From: Alloalcanivorax marinus
Lineage (GTDB): Bacteria; Pseudomonadota; Gammaproteobacteria; Pseudomonadales; Alcanivoracaceae
Direction of reading: 5' to 3'
DNA: 64,000 nucleotides
NCBI RefSeq assembly: GCF_016785095.1
Contig: NZ_JAEKJB010000002.1
Span: 434,001-498,000, forward strand
Shown here piece by piece: positions 39,010 to 48,721 of this stretch. A program made the position numbers and the translations under genes. The first letter of the stretch is position 1, and each line of letters starts with the position of its first letter. The notes under the pieces were generated by a model that was not told where the DNA came from, searched no databases, and was given only the letters and a program-made list of their open reading frames with translations.

Positions 39010-40569
39010 ATGGCGGAATGGCTTGTGGTGGCCGGGGGCAGCATGTTGATCATGGCCACGGTGGGGTTGGTCAGGCAGGCGGTGTTCCGTGGCCACAGTG
39101 CGTTGCTGTTCATGATGCCGCTGGCCGGCTGGCGGCAGGTTCAGGAGCATTGGGATGCCTACGGGGTGCTGGCGTTGCTGCGGGTGCTGGGCGTGGTTTG
39201 CCTGGCCACCGGGTTGGGGCTGTTCTATGTGCAGCATCAGGTGCTGGTGCCTTCGGTGCCGGGGCCGGTGCTGAGCGGTGCCAAGGGCTCCGCCGCCCCC
39301 TCTTTCGCGCGCTCACCGGAGGCGTCGCTGTTGATGGTGCGGGGAGAGGGCCGGCCGCTCGCCGGCCGTCTGCACGGCGAACGTCTGGACGGCCCCCGGG
39401 TCACCCTGATCAATGGCGTGCTCAGTGTTCAGCAGGGTGAGGGTTTCCTGCCTGATCTGTCGGTGAGCGTGTTGCTTGACTGGGACGCGGACCGCATCGA
39501 GGAACGCCGCACCCTGCTCATCGACCCGGCGGACAGCGGGGCGCCGCCGGTGCATCTGTCCTGGACGCCGGATGGTGGCAGTTACCCGGAAACCCGCATT
39601 TTCCACGATGGCTATCGCCTGGAGCTGGCTCTGGCGCCGCTCGGCGAGGGGCAGTTCAGTGGTGCCCTGCAACTGGTGCTGCCGGATCGGGACCGCAGTT
39701 ATCTGGTGGGTGACTTCACCGCCCACGCTGATCATCTGCGTTACCGTGACGGCAAGGTGGATCTGACCTTCGATCATCCGGACACCCTGGCCTACGTGGC
39801 CCGTCAGCAGCTTCTTACCCAGTACCCGGACGGCGCCGTGCAGCGCATCGTGGTGGAGAACGTGAACCTGCGCCGTGCCGCCAGCGAAGGCCAGGTGCAG
39901 GCCCGGGTGGTGCTCCGTGATGGTACCGTGGAACGGCGTCGCATGACCCTGGAGGAGGGGGGCGTGGGCTGGGCGGTGGTGCCGGGCAGCATGGAATCCC
40001 GGGTTCTCAGCGAGGCTGGAGAGGACCGTCCGGCGTCGGGTTCGGTCACCGAGGCGCCCTCACCGGCGCGGGAACCGGAGCGGCGGTTGCCGGCCTTCAC
40101 GGCACTGGCCGGTTACACCGGGCAGAGTGTCACGGTGATCGCCTCGGACGGCGAGGCCACTCGCGGTCTGCTGTCCCGGGTCGGGGAGGACCGTCTCTGG
40201 CTGCGCTTGACCCTGGGGGCCGGTGAGGCGGAAATTACTCTTCGTGAGGAACGCCTGCGGGCGGTTCGCCTGGCCGACGGGACCCGGCTGTCCTGGCCCC
40301 GGGCCGGGGAGGACGCCCCGTCGCCGGCGTCCCCACGGGCGGCGAGCGGGCCGGCCACGCCGGTCAACGACCCGGCGACACCGGATGGCGATTACGCCGG
40401 CCTGGTGGGCCGCCGGGTGACGGTGACCCTGGCCGATGGTGATCGCCGCACCGGCTTGCTGCGGGCCGCCGACGACCGTCGCGTGACCCTGGCGGTGCCC
40501 ATGGGGAGCGGCAGCATGGAGTATTTTTTCCCGCTCACCGAGATCGATACGATCGAGGAGGTGCAATGA
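39010..40569 (+). CDS. membrane protein of unknown function with two SH3/Sm-like repeats
   Basis: 519 residues from the ATG at 39010 (MAEWLVVAGG), with GGGGAG upstream; an earlier in-frame ATG at 38962 is possible. N-terminal hydrophobic segments (~residues 4-24 and 50-75) anchor it. A large beta-rich region with TonB/barrel-free composition follows. Near the C-terminus two ~58-residue repeats occur, around 363-420 and 462-519, sharing GxxVTVxxxDGxxxxGLL. The pattern looks like an Sm/SH3-type small barrel. It overlaps the next gene by four bases (ATGA). I do not recognise the family. Confidence 0.7.
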   Translation: MAEWLVVAGGSMLIMATVGLVRQAVFRGHSALLFMMPLAGWRQVQEHWDAYGVLALLRVLGVVCLATGLGLFYVQHQVLVPSVPGPVLSGAKGSAAPSFARSPEASLLMVRGEGRPLAGRLHGERLDGPRVTLINGVLSVQQGEGFLPDLSVSVLLDWDADRIEERRTLLIDPADSGAPPVHLSWTPDGGSYPETRIFHDGYRLELALAPLGEGQFSGALQLVLPDRDRSYLVGDFTAHADHLRYRDGKVDLTFDHPDTLAYVARQQLLTQYPDGAVQRIVVENVNLRRAASEGQVQARVVLRDGTVERRRMTLEEGGVGWAVVPGSMESRVLSEAGEDRPASGSVTEAPSPAREPERRLPAFTALAGYTGQSVTVIASDGEATRGLLSRVGEDRLWLRLTLGAGEAEITLREERLRAVRLADGTRLSWPRAGEDAPSPASPRAASGPATPVNDPATPDGDYAGLVGRRVTVTLADGDRRTGLLRAADDRRVTLAVPMGSGSMEYFFPLTEIDTIEEVQ

Positions 40570-41465
40570 AGGTGCTGATCACCGGTGGCAGCGGTTTCAT
40601 CGGCCGCGCTTTGTGTGCTCGTCTGGCCGCCGGCGGCCACCGTCTGATCGTGCTCAGCCGGCGGCCGGAGAAGGCCCGGCCGTTGCTGCCGGCGGATACC
40701 CGGCTGGTGGCCTCGCTGGACGAAATCGACGATGAGGAAGTCATCGACGGCATCGTCAACCTGGCCGGGGAAAACCTGTTCGCGGGCCGTTGGACGGCGC
40801 CCCGCAAGGATCGCCTGATGGCCTCCCGGGTGGAAACCACGGCGGCGGTGATCGCCCTGGCCCGGCGGCTGCGGCATACGCCGGAGGTGCTGGTGAACGG
40901 CTCGGCGGTGGGCTTCTACGGCGATGCCGGCGACGCCGAGCTCACCGAGCACAGTTCGGCGCGCCGCAAGGACTTCGGCTACCGCCTGTGCGACGCCTGG
41001 GAGCAGCGCGCCCGCGACGCCGTTGCCCTGGGCATGCGGCTGTGCGTGATCCGTACCGGTATCGTGCTGGGCCGCGACGGTGGCATGCTGGCCCGGCTTT
41101 GGCCGGTATACCGGCTCGGGCTGGGGGCGCGCCTGGGCAAGGGCAGCCAGTGGCTGAGCTGGATTCACATCGAGGACATGGTCACCATCCTGGAGCGGGC
41201 GCTGGAAACCCCGGGCGTGGAAGGGGTGTTCAACGCCACCGCCCCGCATCCGGTGACCCAGCGGGATTTCCACCGCGCCCTGGCCGCCGCCGCCCATCGC
41301 CCGGCGCCCTGGGTGGCGCCGGCGCCCTTGCTCAGGCTCACCCTTGGCGAGCTGGCCGGTCTGTTGCTCGGTGGTCAGCGGGTTTATCCGCGCCGTCTGG
41401 AAGACCAGGGCTTCGCGTTCCGCTACCCCTACCTGCCGGACGCGCTGGCCGATCTGGCCGGCTGA
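40566..41465 (+). CDS. TIGR01777 family epimerase-like protein (YfcH type)
   Basis: 299 residues. NAD(P)-binding GGSGFIGRAL is at 7-16. The family hallmark motifs VNLAGENLFAGRW, NGSAVGFYGDAGD and RTGIVLGRDGGML follow, with SWIHIEDMV and the C-terminal DUF1731 segment (LGELAGLLLGGQRVYPRRLE). Members are extended SDR proteins of unknown reaction; E. coli YfcH is the reference. Translationally coupled to the preceding unknown membrane protein. Confidence 0.9.
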   Translation: MKVLITGGSGFIGRALCARLAAGGHRLIVLSRRPEKARPLLPADTRLVASLDEIDDEEVIDGIVNLAGENLFAGRWTAPRKDRLMASRVETTAAVIALARRLRHTPEVLVNGSAVGFYGDAGDAELTEHSSARRKDFGYRLCDAWEQRARDAVALGMRLCVIRTGIVLGRDGGMLARLWPVYRLGLGARLGKGSQWLSWIHIEDMVTILERALETPGVEGVFNATAPHPVTQRDFHRALAAAAHRPAPWVAPAPLLRLTLGELAGLLLGGQRVYPRRLEDQGFAFRYPYLPDALADLAG

Positions 41466-41491
41466 ACCGGACCGTCCGACCGGCGGCCCCT

Positions 41492-41519
41492 CTTGAAATC
41501 CGCGTGCGCGGGCCTATCT
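41492..41519 (+). promoter_or_regulatory. sigma-32 heat-shock promoter of htpG
   Basis: CTTGAAA (41492-41498), a 13-base spacer and GCCTATCT (41512-41519). The -35 is a perfect match to the sigma-32 consensus and the -10 matches CCCCATNT in most positions. It lies about 40 bases upstream of htpG, a classic heat-shock gene. Confidence 0.65.
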
Positions 41520-41560
41520 TTGCCCCAGCCGAACCATGAATTCCGCTGGAGACAACAACG

Positions 41561-43432
41561 ATGAGTCATGACCGCGAAACCCGTGGTTTTCAGGCGGAGG
41601 TATCCCGCCTGCTGCACCTGATGGTGCATTCCCTCTACAGCAACCGGGAAATCTTTCTGCGCGAATTGATTTCCAACGCCTCCGACGCCTGCGACAAGCT
41701 GCGTTTCCAGGCCCTGGACGATGACAGCCTGATGGAAGGGCAGGGCGATCCCTGGATTCGCCTGTCCGTGGACCCGGACGCCGGCACCTTGACCATCGCC
41801 GACAACGGCATCGGCATGAACCGCGAGGAAGTGGTGGAGAACCTGGGCACCATCGCCCGCTCCGGCACCGAAAAATTCCTCGCCAGCCTCACCGGCGACC
41901 GCCAGAAGGACGCTCAGCTGATCGGTCAGTTCGGCGTCGGTTTCTATTCCGCTTTCATCGTCGCCGACCGGGTCGAGGTGTTCAGCCGGCGCGCCGGCGA
42001 GGCCGCTGACCAGGGCGTGCACTGGGAGAGTGACGGCAAGGGCGAGTTCACCGTGGAAACCCTGGAGCGCGAGCAGCGTGGTACCGCCGTGGTGCTGCAC
42101 CTGCGTGACGACGCCAGGGAATTCGCCGACGAGCACAGGGTGCGCGCCATCGTGCGCCAGTACTCCGATCACGTGGCCTTCCCGATCCGCATGCCCAAGA
42201 ACGCCGAGGCCGGTGACGGCGAGGAGGGGGAATGGGAAACCCTGAACTCCGCCACCGCCCTGTGGCAGCGTTCCCGTCAGGACATCAGCGACGAGGAATA
42301 CCAGAATTTCTACCGCCACCTGAGCCATGATTTCCAGGACGCCCTGACCTGGAGCCACAACCAGGTGGAAGGCAACCTGGAATACACCAGCCTGTTGTAC
42401 GTGCCCGCCCGGGCGCCGTTCGATCTCTACCACCGGGAAGCCAGCCGGGGCCTCAAGCTGTACGTGCAGCGTGTGTTCATCATGGACGATGCGGAGCAGT
42501 TCCTGCCGCTGTATCTGCGTTTCATCAAGGGCGTGATCGACGCGCCCAACCTGCCGCTCAACGTGAGCCGCGAGCTGCTGCAGGACCATGGCCCGGTGCG
42601 CAAGATTCGCGCCGCGCTCACCAAGCGGGTGTTGCAGATGCTCAAGAAACTGGCCGGCGACGACGACAAGTACGCTACCTTCTGGAGCCAGTTCGGCGAG
42701 GTGCTCAAGGAAGGTATTGGCGAGGACCCGGACAACCGCGAGGCGATCGCCGCGCTGCTGCGTTTCCCGTCCACCGAGAACACCGCCCCCGGCGCCGTGT
42801 CCCTGGATCAGTACCTGGAGCGGGCCGCCGAGGGGCAGGACAAGATCTACTACCTGCTCGCCGACAACCTGGAGGCCGCCCGCCACAGCCCGCACCTGGA
42901 AGTTTTCCGCAAGAAAGGCATCGAGGTGCTGTTGCTCACCGGTCGGGTCGACGAGTGGATGGTCAACTATCTGGACGAGTACCAGGGCAAGAAGCTGGTC
43001 AACGCCGCCCGGGGGCAGTTGGACATGGACGACCGCGCGGAAGAGGCCAAGGCCGAGCAGCAGGATAACCCGCTGATCGGTCGTCTTACCGAGACCCTGG
43101 GCGAACGCGTGGCCGAGGTGCGTCCCACCGGGCGGCTGGTGGAATCGCCGGCCTGTCTGGTGCTCGGCGAGGACGAACTGGGCCCGCAAATGCGCATGAT
43201 GCTGGAAGCCGCCGGCCAGCCGGTGCCGGAGAGCAAGCCGGCCCTGGAGGTCAATCTGTCGCACCCGTTGCTGGAGCGCCTGCAGAACATCCAGGACCCG
43301 GAGGACTTCGCGGAAATGGCGGAATCCCTGCTCGATCAGGCGCTGCTTGCCGAGGGGCAACTGCCCAAGGACCCGGCGGCCACCGCCCGTCGACTCAACC
43401 GCCTGCTTCAGGAGCACGCCGAACGCACCTGA
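41561..43432 (+). CDS. htpG: molecular chaperone HtpG (bacterial Hsp90)
   Basis: 623 residues (E. coli 624). The GHKL ATPase domain has [31 protein letters not shown], broken here as [19 protein letters not shown] then [21 protein letters not shown] and [15 protein letters not shown] are the nucleotide lid motifs. The middle and dimerisation domains are complete. It assists folding of client proteins with DnaK. A sigma-32-type promoter precedes it. Confidence 0.98.
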   Translation: MSHDRETRGFQAEVSRLLHLMVHSLYSNREIFLRELISNASDACDKLRFQALDDDSLMEGQGDPWIRLSVDPDAGTLTIADNGIGMNREEVVENLGTIARSGTEKFLASLTGDRQKDAQLIGQFGVGFYSAFIVADRVEVFSRRAGEAADQGVHWESDGKGEFTVETLEREQRGTAVVLHLRDDAREFADEHRVRAIVRQYSDHVAFPIRMPKNAEAGDGEEGEWETLNSATALWQRSRQDISDEEYQNFYRHLSHDFQDALTWSHNQVEGNLEYTSLLYVPARAPFDLYHREASRGLKLYVQRVFIMDDAEQFLPLYLRFIKGVIDAPNLPLNVSRELLQDHGPVRKIRAALTKRVLQMLKKLAGDDDKYATFWSQFGEVLKEGIGEDPDNREAIAALLRFPSTENTAPGAVSLDQYLERAAEGQDKIYYLLADNLEAARHSPHLEVFRKKGIEVLLLTGRVDEWMVNYLDEYQGKKLVNAARGQLDMDDRAEEAKAEQQDNPLIGRLTETLGERVAEVRPTGRLVESPACLVLGEDELGPQMRMMLEAAGQPVPESKPALEVNLSHPLLERLQNIQDPEDFAEMAESLLDQALLAEGQLPKDPAATARRLNRLLQEHAERT

Positions 43433-43555
43433 GGCGCCGGCCGCGCTCCGGCGCGGCCATCGCATTTTGCGCCAACAGGTCCTATGATGCCCAAAATTTT
43501 CCGCGCGCCGCGTCCGCCACCGCCGGCGGCGCGGGCACCGATTGGGGGCCCGCCC

Positions 43556-44587
43556 ATGGAGCAGAACAAACACACCGCCGCGATCCTCGGCGGCGGCAGT
43601 TTCGGCACCGCCATGGCCAGTATCCTGGCCGAGAACGGCCACCACACCCGGCTCTGGGTGCGTGATCCGGAAACCGCCGCCGCCATCAACGAGGACCGTG
43701 AGAACCCGCGCTATTTGCCCGGTCAGTCGTTGCCCGAGGGCGTGCAGGCCACCGAGCAGCTCGAAGCGGTGCTGGAAGGGGCGGATCTGGTGTTCATGGC
43801 GGTGCCCTCCAGCGCCTTCGTTGAGGTGTTGCGTCAGGCGCGGCCGATGGTCGCGGAAGGGACCCTGGTGGTGAGTTGCACCAAGGGCATCCACGAGGAT
43901 GGCTTTCTGCTCATGAGCCAGGTGCTCAAGCGTGAGTGGGACCACACCCGCATCGGCGTGCTCAGCGGCCCCAACCTGGCTCGCGAGATCGTGGAACGGA
44001 AGTTCACCGGCACCGTCATCGCCAGCCCCGATGAAGCGCTTTGCCAGACCGTGCAGAAAGCGCTCAGCTGCGATTACTTCCGGGTTTACGACAACCCGGA
44101 TATCTATGGCGTGGAACTGGGGGGCGCCCTCAAGAACATCTATGCGGTGGCCTCGGGCATGGCCGCCGCCATCGGCATTGGCGAAAACAGCCGCAGCTTC
44201 ATGCTCACCCGGGCACTGGCGGAAATGAGCCGCTTCGCCGTGGAACTGGGCGCCAATCCGCTGACCTTCCTGGGGCTGTCCGGGGTCGGCGATCTGATCG
44301 CTACCTGCTCTTCGTCACTGTCGCGCAACTACCGCATGGGGCATGCCCTGGGCAGCGGTCGTGATCTCAACGAGGCCCTGCAGGAACTGGGGCAGACCGC
44401 CGAAGGCCTTAACACCATCCGTCTGGTGGCCACCCGCGCCCGGGAACTGAACGTCTACATGCCCCTGGCCACCGCTCTTTACGAGATCATCCACGAAGAC
44501 AAGCCGCTGAACACCATGATTGCCCGCCTGATGAGTGGCGAGCACAAGCATGACGTGGAATTCAGCTTTCACGGAGGCACGGCTTGA
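43556..44587 (+). CDS. gpsA: glycerol-3-phosphate dehydrogenase [NAD(P)+]
   Basis: 343 residues from the ATG at 43556 (MEQNKHTAAILGGGSFG). An upstream in-frame ATG at 43484 would add a proline-rich stretch not seen in the family. NAD-binding GGGSFGTAMA, SCTKGIHEDGF, GPNLAREI and the catalytic Lys in GGALKNIYAVASGMA are present. It makes sn-glycerol-3-phosphate for phospholipids. Its stop overlaps the TTG start of sixA. Confidence 0.96.
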   Translation: MEQNKHTAAILGGGSFGTAMASILAENGHHTRLWVRDPETAAAINEDRENPRYLPGQSLPEGVQATEQLEAVLEGADLVFMAVPSSAFVEVLRQARPMVAEGTLVVSCTKGIHEDGFLLMSQVLKREWDHTRIGVLSGPNLAREIVERKFTGTVIASPDEALCQTVQKALSCDYFRVYDNPDIYGVELGGALKNIYAVASGMAAAIGIGENSRSFMLTRALAEMSRFAVELGANPLTFLGLSGVGDLIATCSSSLSRNYRMGHALGSGRDLNEALQELGQTAEGLNTIRLVATRARELNVYMPLATALYEIIHEDKPLNTMIARLMSGEHKHDVEFSFHGGTA

Positions 44588-45045
44588 GAGTCTATCTGTG
44601 CCGCCACGGCGAAGCCGTGGCCCAGGCACCCACCGACGCGGAACGCCCGCTCACCGAGCGTGGTCGTCTGGAAGTGATGTCCCTGTGGCAGGATCTGCGC
44701 GCGGAAGGCGTACGCATGGAACGGCTGATCGCCAGCCCTTACCGGCGAGCCCAGCAGACCGCCCTGTGCATCGCCCGGGCGTTCGGCGGCATGGATCAGC
44801 AAGCCTGTGGCTATCTGGTGCCGGAGGCCCGCCCCGAGCAATTCCTGGACTGGCTGATCCATCAACCGGAGCAGGACAACACCGTGCTGGTCAGCCACAT
44901 GCCGCTGGTGTCGCTGCTTACCGCTGCCTGGATCGGCGACCCTGGCGCCCGACCGGCGTTCCGGGTCGGCAGCGTGGCCGCCCTGGACGTGGAGGTAGCG
45001 GCGCCCGGTGGCGCGCGGCTGCTGTGGACGCGCTCGCCCGGTTAA
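44584..45045 (+). CDS. sixA: phosphohistidine phosphatase SixA
   Basis: 153 residues from a TTG start (TTGA overlap with the gpsA stop), chosen because MRVYLCRHGEAV is the family N-terminus. It contains the RHG catalytic motif at 7-9, SPYRRAQQTA and a second His in VSHMPLVS. SixA removes phosphate from histidine of phosphotransfer proteins (ArcB and PTS-Ntr in E. coli). gpsA-sixA is a common arrangement in pseudomonads. The rare TTG start with coupling implies low expression. Confidence 0.92.
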   Translation: MRVYLCRHGEAVAQAPTDAERPLTERGRLEVMSLWQDLRAEGVRMERLIASPYRRAQQTALCIARAFGGMDQQACGYLVPEARPEQFLDWLIHQPEQDNTVLVSHMPLVSLLTAAWIGDPGARPAFRVGSVAALDVEVAAPGGARLLWTRSPG

Positions 45046-45050
45046 GCGGC

Positions 45051-46061
45051 TCAGTCCCGTTCTTCTTCCTTCCAGTGCTGCACCGCTACCTGATCCTTCA
45101 CGTGATCGAGGATTTCCAGCAGCGTCTGCTTGACCATTTCGTTGAGCTGTTCGGTGCCGCCGTGGCTGGCGCTGAGCAGGTCATCAATGAGCGCGTCCAG
45201 GCGCGGCCGGTTGGCCGGTGAACCGATATCCTCCACCAACTGATCCACCAGGGCGGTACCAGCGTCGCGCACGGTATCGCCGAGCAGGTCGATGGCGCGC
45301 GGGCCGGCCACTGGAATCGCCGCCAGGCGGCGCCCGGCGGCGGTGCGGTGCACCGCCTCGTCGGTGAGATAGACCAGGTAGTCGGAGAGCCGGTCGCGGT
45401 ACTGGTCATGGCTGCGCCGGGTGGCGTCGGCGATGCGCCCGGCCAGGTAATCCACCAGTTGCTCGCGGCGTGGCGCCAGCACATCGCGCTCGATGCGGTG
45501 CATCATCGGGCCGCCGGTGCGGATTTCCCGCTGCGCCCCTTCCAGGACGTTGATCACCACCCGGTCGGAGATTTCCTCCACCAGAATGCCGTAGTACTTG
45601 ATCACCGAGCGGCCGATGTAGGTGTCGCGGAAGTCCACCACGCCCAGTTTCTGCAGGCGGAACATCAGGCTCACCACGCGCAGTACCCGTAGCCAGCGGA
45701 AACTGCCCACCGGGATGCAGCCAAGCAGGTCGTACCAGTGCACGAACGGGTAAAAGAACCAGCGGTGATAGGTGTGCCGGCCGATGGCCACCGCCCAGCG
45801 GATCACGAACTCGGTGAGGTAGACGGTGACGAACGCCAGATCAATCTCGAAGAAGTTGGCGTGCACCTGCTCCTTGTAGACGCTGAAAAAGCCGGGCACC
45901 CAGGCGCGCAGCAGTTCCTGCACGCTGTCCACCCGAAACACCCAGTCGAACAGAATCAACGACAGATTGACGACCACCAGCAGGATCATCAGGACGTCGA
46001 TCAGGAAACCCAGGGAATCCAGGCCGGGGCGCAGCTTTTTCAGGTGGACATGAACGCTCAT
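45051..46061 (-). CDS. voltage-sensor-like membrane protein without a pore domain
   Basis: 336 residues. Hydrophobic helices at ~18-40 (S1), ~70-93 (S2, [17 protein letters not shown]), ~104-118 (S3, [11 protein letters not shown]) and ~119-140. The last reads [18 protein letters not shown] with Arg122, 125, 128, 135 and Lys138, the every-third-residue basic pattern of an S4 voltage sensor. No P-loop selectivity sequence or S5-S6 pair follows. Instead residues ~150-336 are a charged, helical cytosolic domain. Its start overlaps the xthA stop by four bases. Ion-channel regulator, proton-conducting sensor or voltage-controlled cytosolic domain are possibilities. Confidence 0.75.
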   Translation of the reverse strand: MSVHVHLKKLRPGLDSLGFLIDVLMILLVVVNLSLILFDWVFRVDSVQELLRAWVPGFFSVYKEQVHANFFEIDLAFVTVYLTEFVIRWAVAIGRHTYHRWFFYPFVHWYDLLGCIPVGSFRWLRVLRVVSLMFRLQKLGVVDFRDTYIGRSVIKYYGILVEEISDRVVINVLEGAQREIRTGGPMMHRIERDVLAPRREQLVDYLAGRIADATRRSHDQYRDRLSDYLVYLTDEAVHRTAAGRRLAAIPVAGPRAIDLLGDTVRDAGTALVDQLVEDIGSPANRPRLDALIDDLLSASHGGTEQLNEMVKQTLLEILDHVKDQVAVQHWKEEERD

Positions 46062-46882
46062 GAGGGCAGGTTATCGAACCGGCTCCACACCGGACAGTGG
46101 TCCGACGGTTTTTCCATGGCGCGGATGTCGTAGTCGACGCCGGTATCGCTGAGCCGTTCCAGCAACGCCGGCGTGGCCAGCACGGTGTCGATGCGCAGGC
46201 CGCGGCGCGGGTCGCGCTCGAACCCCCGGGAGCGGTAATCGAACCAGGAGAACACGTCGTCGGTGTCCGGATAGCGGTGGCGAAAGGTGTCCACCAGCCC
46301 CCAGTCGGTGAGCCGTTGCCACCAGTCGCGTTCCTCGGGAAGGAAGCTGGTCTTTCCCTCGCGCAGCCAGCGCTTGCGGTTCTGTTCGCCGATGCCGATG
46401 TCGCGGTCGGTGGAGGAAATATTGAAATCCCCCATGACGGCGAGTTGTTCGGTGGGGTCGTGCTCGGTCTCCAGGTAGCGCTGCAGGTCCTCGTAGAACT
46501 TGCGCTTGGCCGGGAACTTGACCGGATGCTCGCGGTTCTCGCCCTGGGGAAAGTAGCCGTTGAGCACCGTCAGCGGCGCGCCGCCGGCGTCCTTGAGGCG
46601 GCCGATGATCATGCGCCGCTGGGCGTCCTCGTCGTCACCGGGAAAGCCGTAGCGCACCGCCTCCAGCGGCTCGCGGGTGAGCAGGGCGACGCCGTAATGG
46701 CCTTTCTGGCCGAAATAGTAGGGGTGGTACCCCATGTCGCGCACCGCCTGTTCCGGGAACTCGCTGTCCTGGACCTTGGTTTCCTGCAGGCCCACCAGGG
46801 TGGGGCGGTACTTGTCGAGCAGTGTCTCCAATTGATGGAGACGGGCGCGAATGCCATTGATGTTGAATGAAACCAGCGTCAT
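46058..46882 (-). CDS. xthA: exodeoxyribonuclease III
   Basis: 274 residues (E. coli 268). [11 protein letters not shown] at the N-terminus, [11 protein letters not shown] (metal-binding Glu), [13 protein letters not shown] (catalytic Asp/Asn), [10 protein letters not shown] and SDHCPVW (catalytic His) are all present. It is a Mg-dependent AP endonuclease and 3'-5' exonuclease of base excision repair. It is the first gene of a two-gene unit with the voltage-sensor-like protein. Confidence 0.96.
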   Translation of the reverse strand: MTLVSFNINGIRARLHQLETLLDKYRPTLVGLQETKVQDSEFPEQAVRDMGYHPYYFGQKGHYGVALLTREPLEAVRYGFPGDDEDAQRRMIIGRLKDAGGAPLTVLNGYFPQGENREHPVKFPAKRKFYEDLQRYLETEHDPTEQLAVMGDFNISSTDRDIGIGEQNRKRWLREGKTSFLPEERDWWQRLTDWGLVDTFRHRYPDTDDVFSWFDYRSRGFERDPRRGLRIDTVLATPALLERLSDTGVDYDIRAMEKPSDHCPVWSRFDNLPS

Positions 46883-47028
46883 ATCACCTCCGTTTGCGGC
46901 GCATTGTACACCACCGGACCGGCCGCTGAGCGAATCGGTAAATGAGTTTGACCGACGGGAAAGGTATCATCGGCGTTTTCGTGGCGACGCCGCCGTTTTC
47001 GCGTCGCCCGGTTTCGAGGAGAGAGGCA

Positions 47029-47868
47029 ATGAACGACGCGGCCCCTTTGGCCGACGCCAAGCCGGTGCTGGCTTTCGCCCACGCCAATGGTATCCCCGGC
47101 CACAGCTACGACACCTTTCTGGACCCGCTGCGCGAACACTATGACGTGCGCGTGGTGGAATGCCTGGGTCAGGACCCCCGCTATCCGGTGGACGGCAACT
47201 GGGAGAGCCTGAGCCTGGAACTGGAAGCCTTCCTGGAGCCGTTGCCCAAGCCCATCATCGGCCTCGGCCATTCCATGGGTTCGGTGCTGATGTTCTGGGT
47301 GGCGCACCGTCATCCGGACTGGTTCCGGGCCCTGGTGATGCTCGATCCGCCGGTGGCCAACGGCCCCCAGGGGCTGGTCTACCGGCTGGCCAAGGTCACC
47401 GGCTTGGGTGACCGTTTCTCGCCGGCGAAAAAGAGCAAGGGCCGGCTGGACTACTGGGCCACCTGGGACGACGTGGAGAGCTACTTCAACTCCCGGGGCC
47501 TGTTCAAGGCGTTCGATCCGCGCTCGCTGAAGCATTACCTGGAGCACGGCCTGGAACGTCACGGTGACGGCTGGCGCCTGCGCTTCCGCCCGGAGGTGGA
47601 GGTGGCGGTGTTCCGCGAGACGCCCACCGGCGTCACCTCGCTGCCGCGTCTCAAGGTGCCCGGCGCCCTGGTCACCGGCGAGCAATCCCCCAAACTGTTC
47701 CATCAGGGTGGCGCCCGCCATGCCCGCCGTCACCGCATGAAGCGGCTGTTCGCCCCGGGCAGCCACATGTACCCGCTGGAACGCCCGGAGCAGACCGCCG
47801 CCCAGGTACTGGGCATTCTCGACGATCTGCTCGGTGCCCGGCATCGGGAGACCGCCGATGAGCGCTGA
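47029..47868 (+). CDS. alpha/beta hydrolase (first of a tandem pair)
   Basis: 279 residues from the ATG at 47029, with AGGAGAGAGG upstream. The oxyanion-loop region is FAHANGIPGHSYDTFL, nucleophile motif GLGHSMGSVLM (Ser ~94), and the late His lies in APGSHMYPLE. The HANGxPxxxY start is found in a group of small alpha/beta hydrolases of unknown substrate. The stop lies 11 bases inside the following hydrolase gene, so both are made from one message. Confidence 0.85.
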   Translation: MNDAAPLADAKPVLAFAHANGIPGHSYDTFLDPLREHYDVRVVECLGQDPRYPVDGNWESLSLELEAFLEPLPKPIIGLGHSMGSVLMFWVAHRHPDWFRALVMLDPPVANGPQGLVYRLAKVTGLGDRFSPAKKSKGRLDYWATWDDVESYFNSRGLFKAFDPRSLKHYLEHGLERHGDGWRLRFRPEVEVAVFRETPTGVTSLPRLKVPGALVTGEQSPKLFHQGGARHARRHRMKRLFAPGSHMYPLERPEQTAAQVLGILDDLLGARHRETADER

Positions 47869-48712
47869 AACTCCCCGCGAACGACGCTTCACCGCCTTCG
47901 GGCAAACCCTGGCCGGCCTGCAGTGGGACGGCGACGATGGCGACGCGCTGCCGGTGCTGGCCCTGCACGGCTGGCTCGACAACGCGGCCTCGTTTCAGCC
48001 CCTGGCGGGCTACCTGGGCCGGCCCCTGGTGGCGCTGGACTTCGCCGGCCACGGCCACTCCGATCATCGCCCGCCCAACCAGGCCACCCACTACGTGGAC
48101 CACGTGCGCGACGTACTGGCGGTGGCCGACGAGCTGGGCTGGGAGCGCTTCATCCTGATGGGACATTCCATGGGGGCCGGGGTCGCCTGCCTGTTCGCGG
48201 GCACCTTCCCGGAGCGGGTCGAGAGGCTGGTGCTGATCGAGGGGCTGGGGCCGCCGGCCACCGCCGCCAAGGACGCGCCGGAGACCCTGCGCAAGGCGAT
48301 CAACCAGATGCTCACCCTGGGGGAGAAACGCAAGCCGGTCTACCAGGACCCGGAACAGGCGGTCGCCGCGCGCCTGCCCGCCCTGGGCGGGCTCGCCGAA
48401 AGCTCCGCCCGGCTGCTCTGCGAGCGCGGCCTGGAACGGGTGGCCAAGGGCTGGACCTGGCGCACCGATGCACGCCTGCGTCTGACCTCGTCGCTGCGCC
48501 TCACCGAGGAGCAGGTGGAAGGCTTCGTGCGCGCCATCGTGGCGCCCACGCTGCTGCTGATGGGCGAGCAGGGGCTTGGCGGCGATGGCCGTTTCGATCA
48601 TCGCATCGACTGGCTGGAGGATGTCACCGTGGGCCGCCTGCCCGGGCGCCATCATTTGCACATGGACGACCCGGCGCCGGTGGCCGCCGAGGTGCGGAAG
48701 TTTCTGGGCTGA
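47858..48712 (+). CDS. alpha/beta hydrolase (second of a tandem pair)
   Basis: 284 residues from the ATG at 47858, which lies 11 bases inside the previous gene. LHGWLDNAASF forms the oxyanion region, GHSMGAGVACLFA holds the nucleophile Ser, and the C-terminal His is in LPGRHHLHMDDP. It resembles the esterase/serine-hydrolase-like group related to MhpC/Abhydrolase_1. The two hydrolases are distinct enough not to be a recent duplication. The substrate is unknown. Confidence 0.85.
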   Translation: MSAETPRERRFTAFGQTLAGLQWDGDDGDALPVLALHGWLDNAASFQPLAGYLGRPLVALDFAGHGHSDHRPPNQATHYVDHVRDVLAVADELGWERFILMGHSMGAGVACLFAGTFPERVERLVLIEGLGPPATAAKDAPETLRKAINQMLTLGEKRKPVYQDPEQAVAARLPALGGLAESSARLLCERGLERVAKGWTWRTDARLRLTSSLRLTEEQVEGFVRAIVAPTLLLMGEQGLGGDGRFDHRIDWLEDVTVGRLPGRHHLHMDDPAPVAAEVRKFLG

Positions 48713-48721
48713 CGTCCAGCG

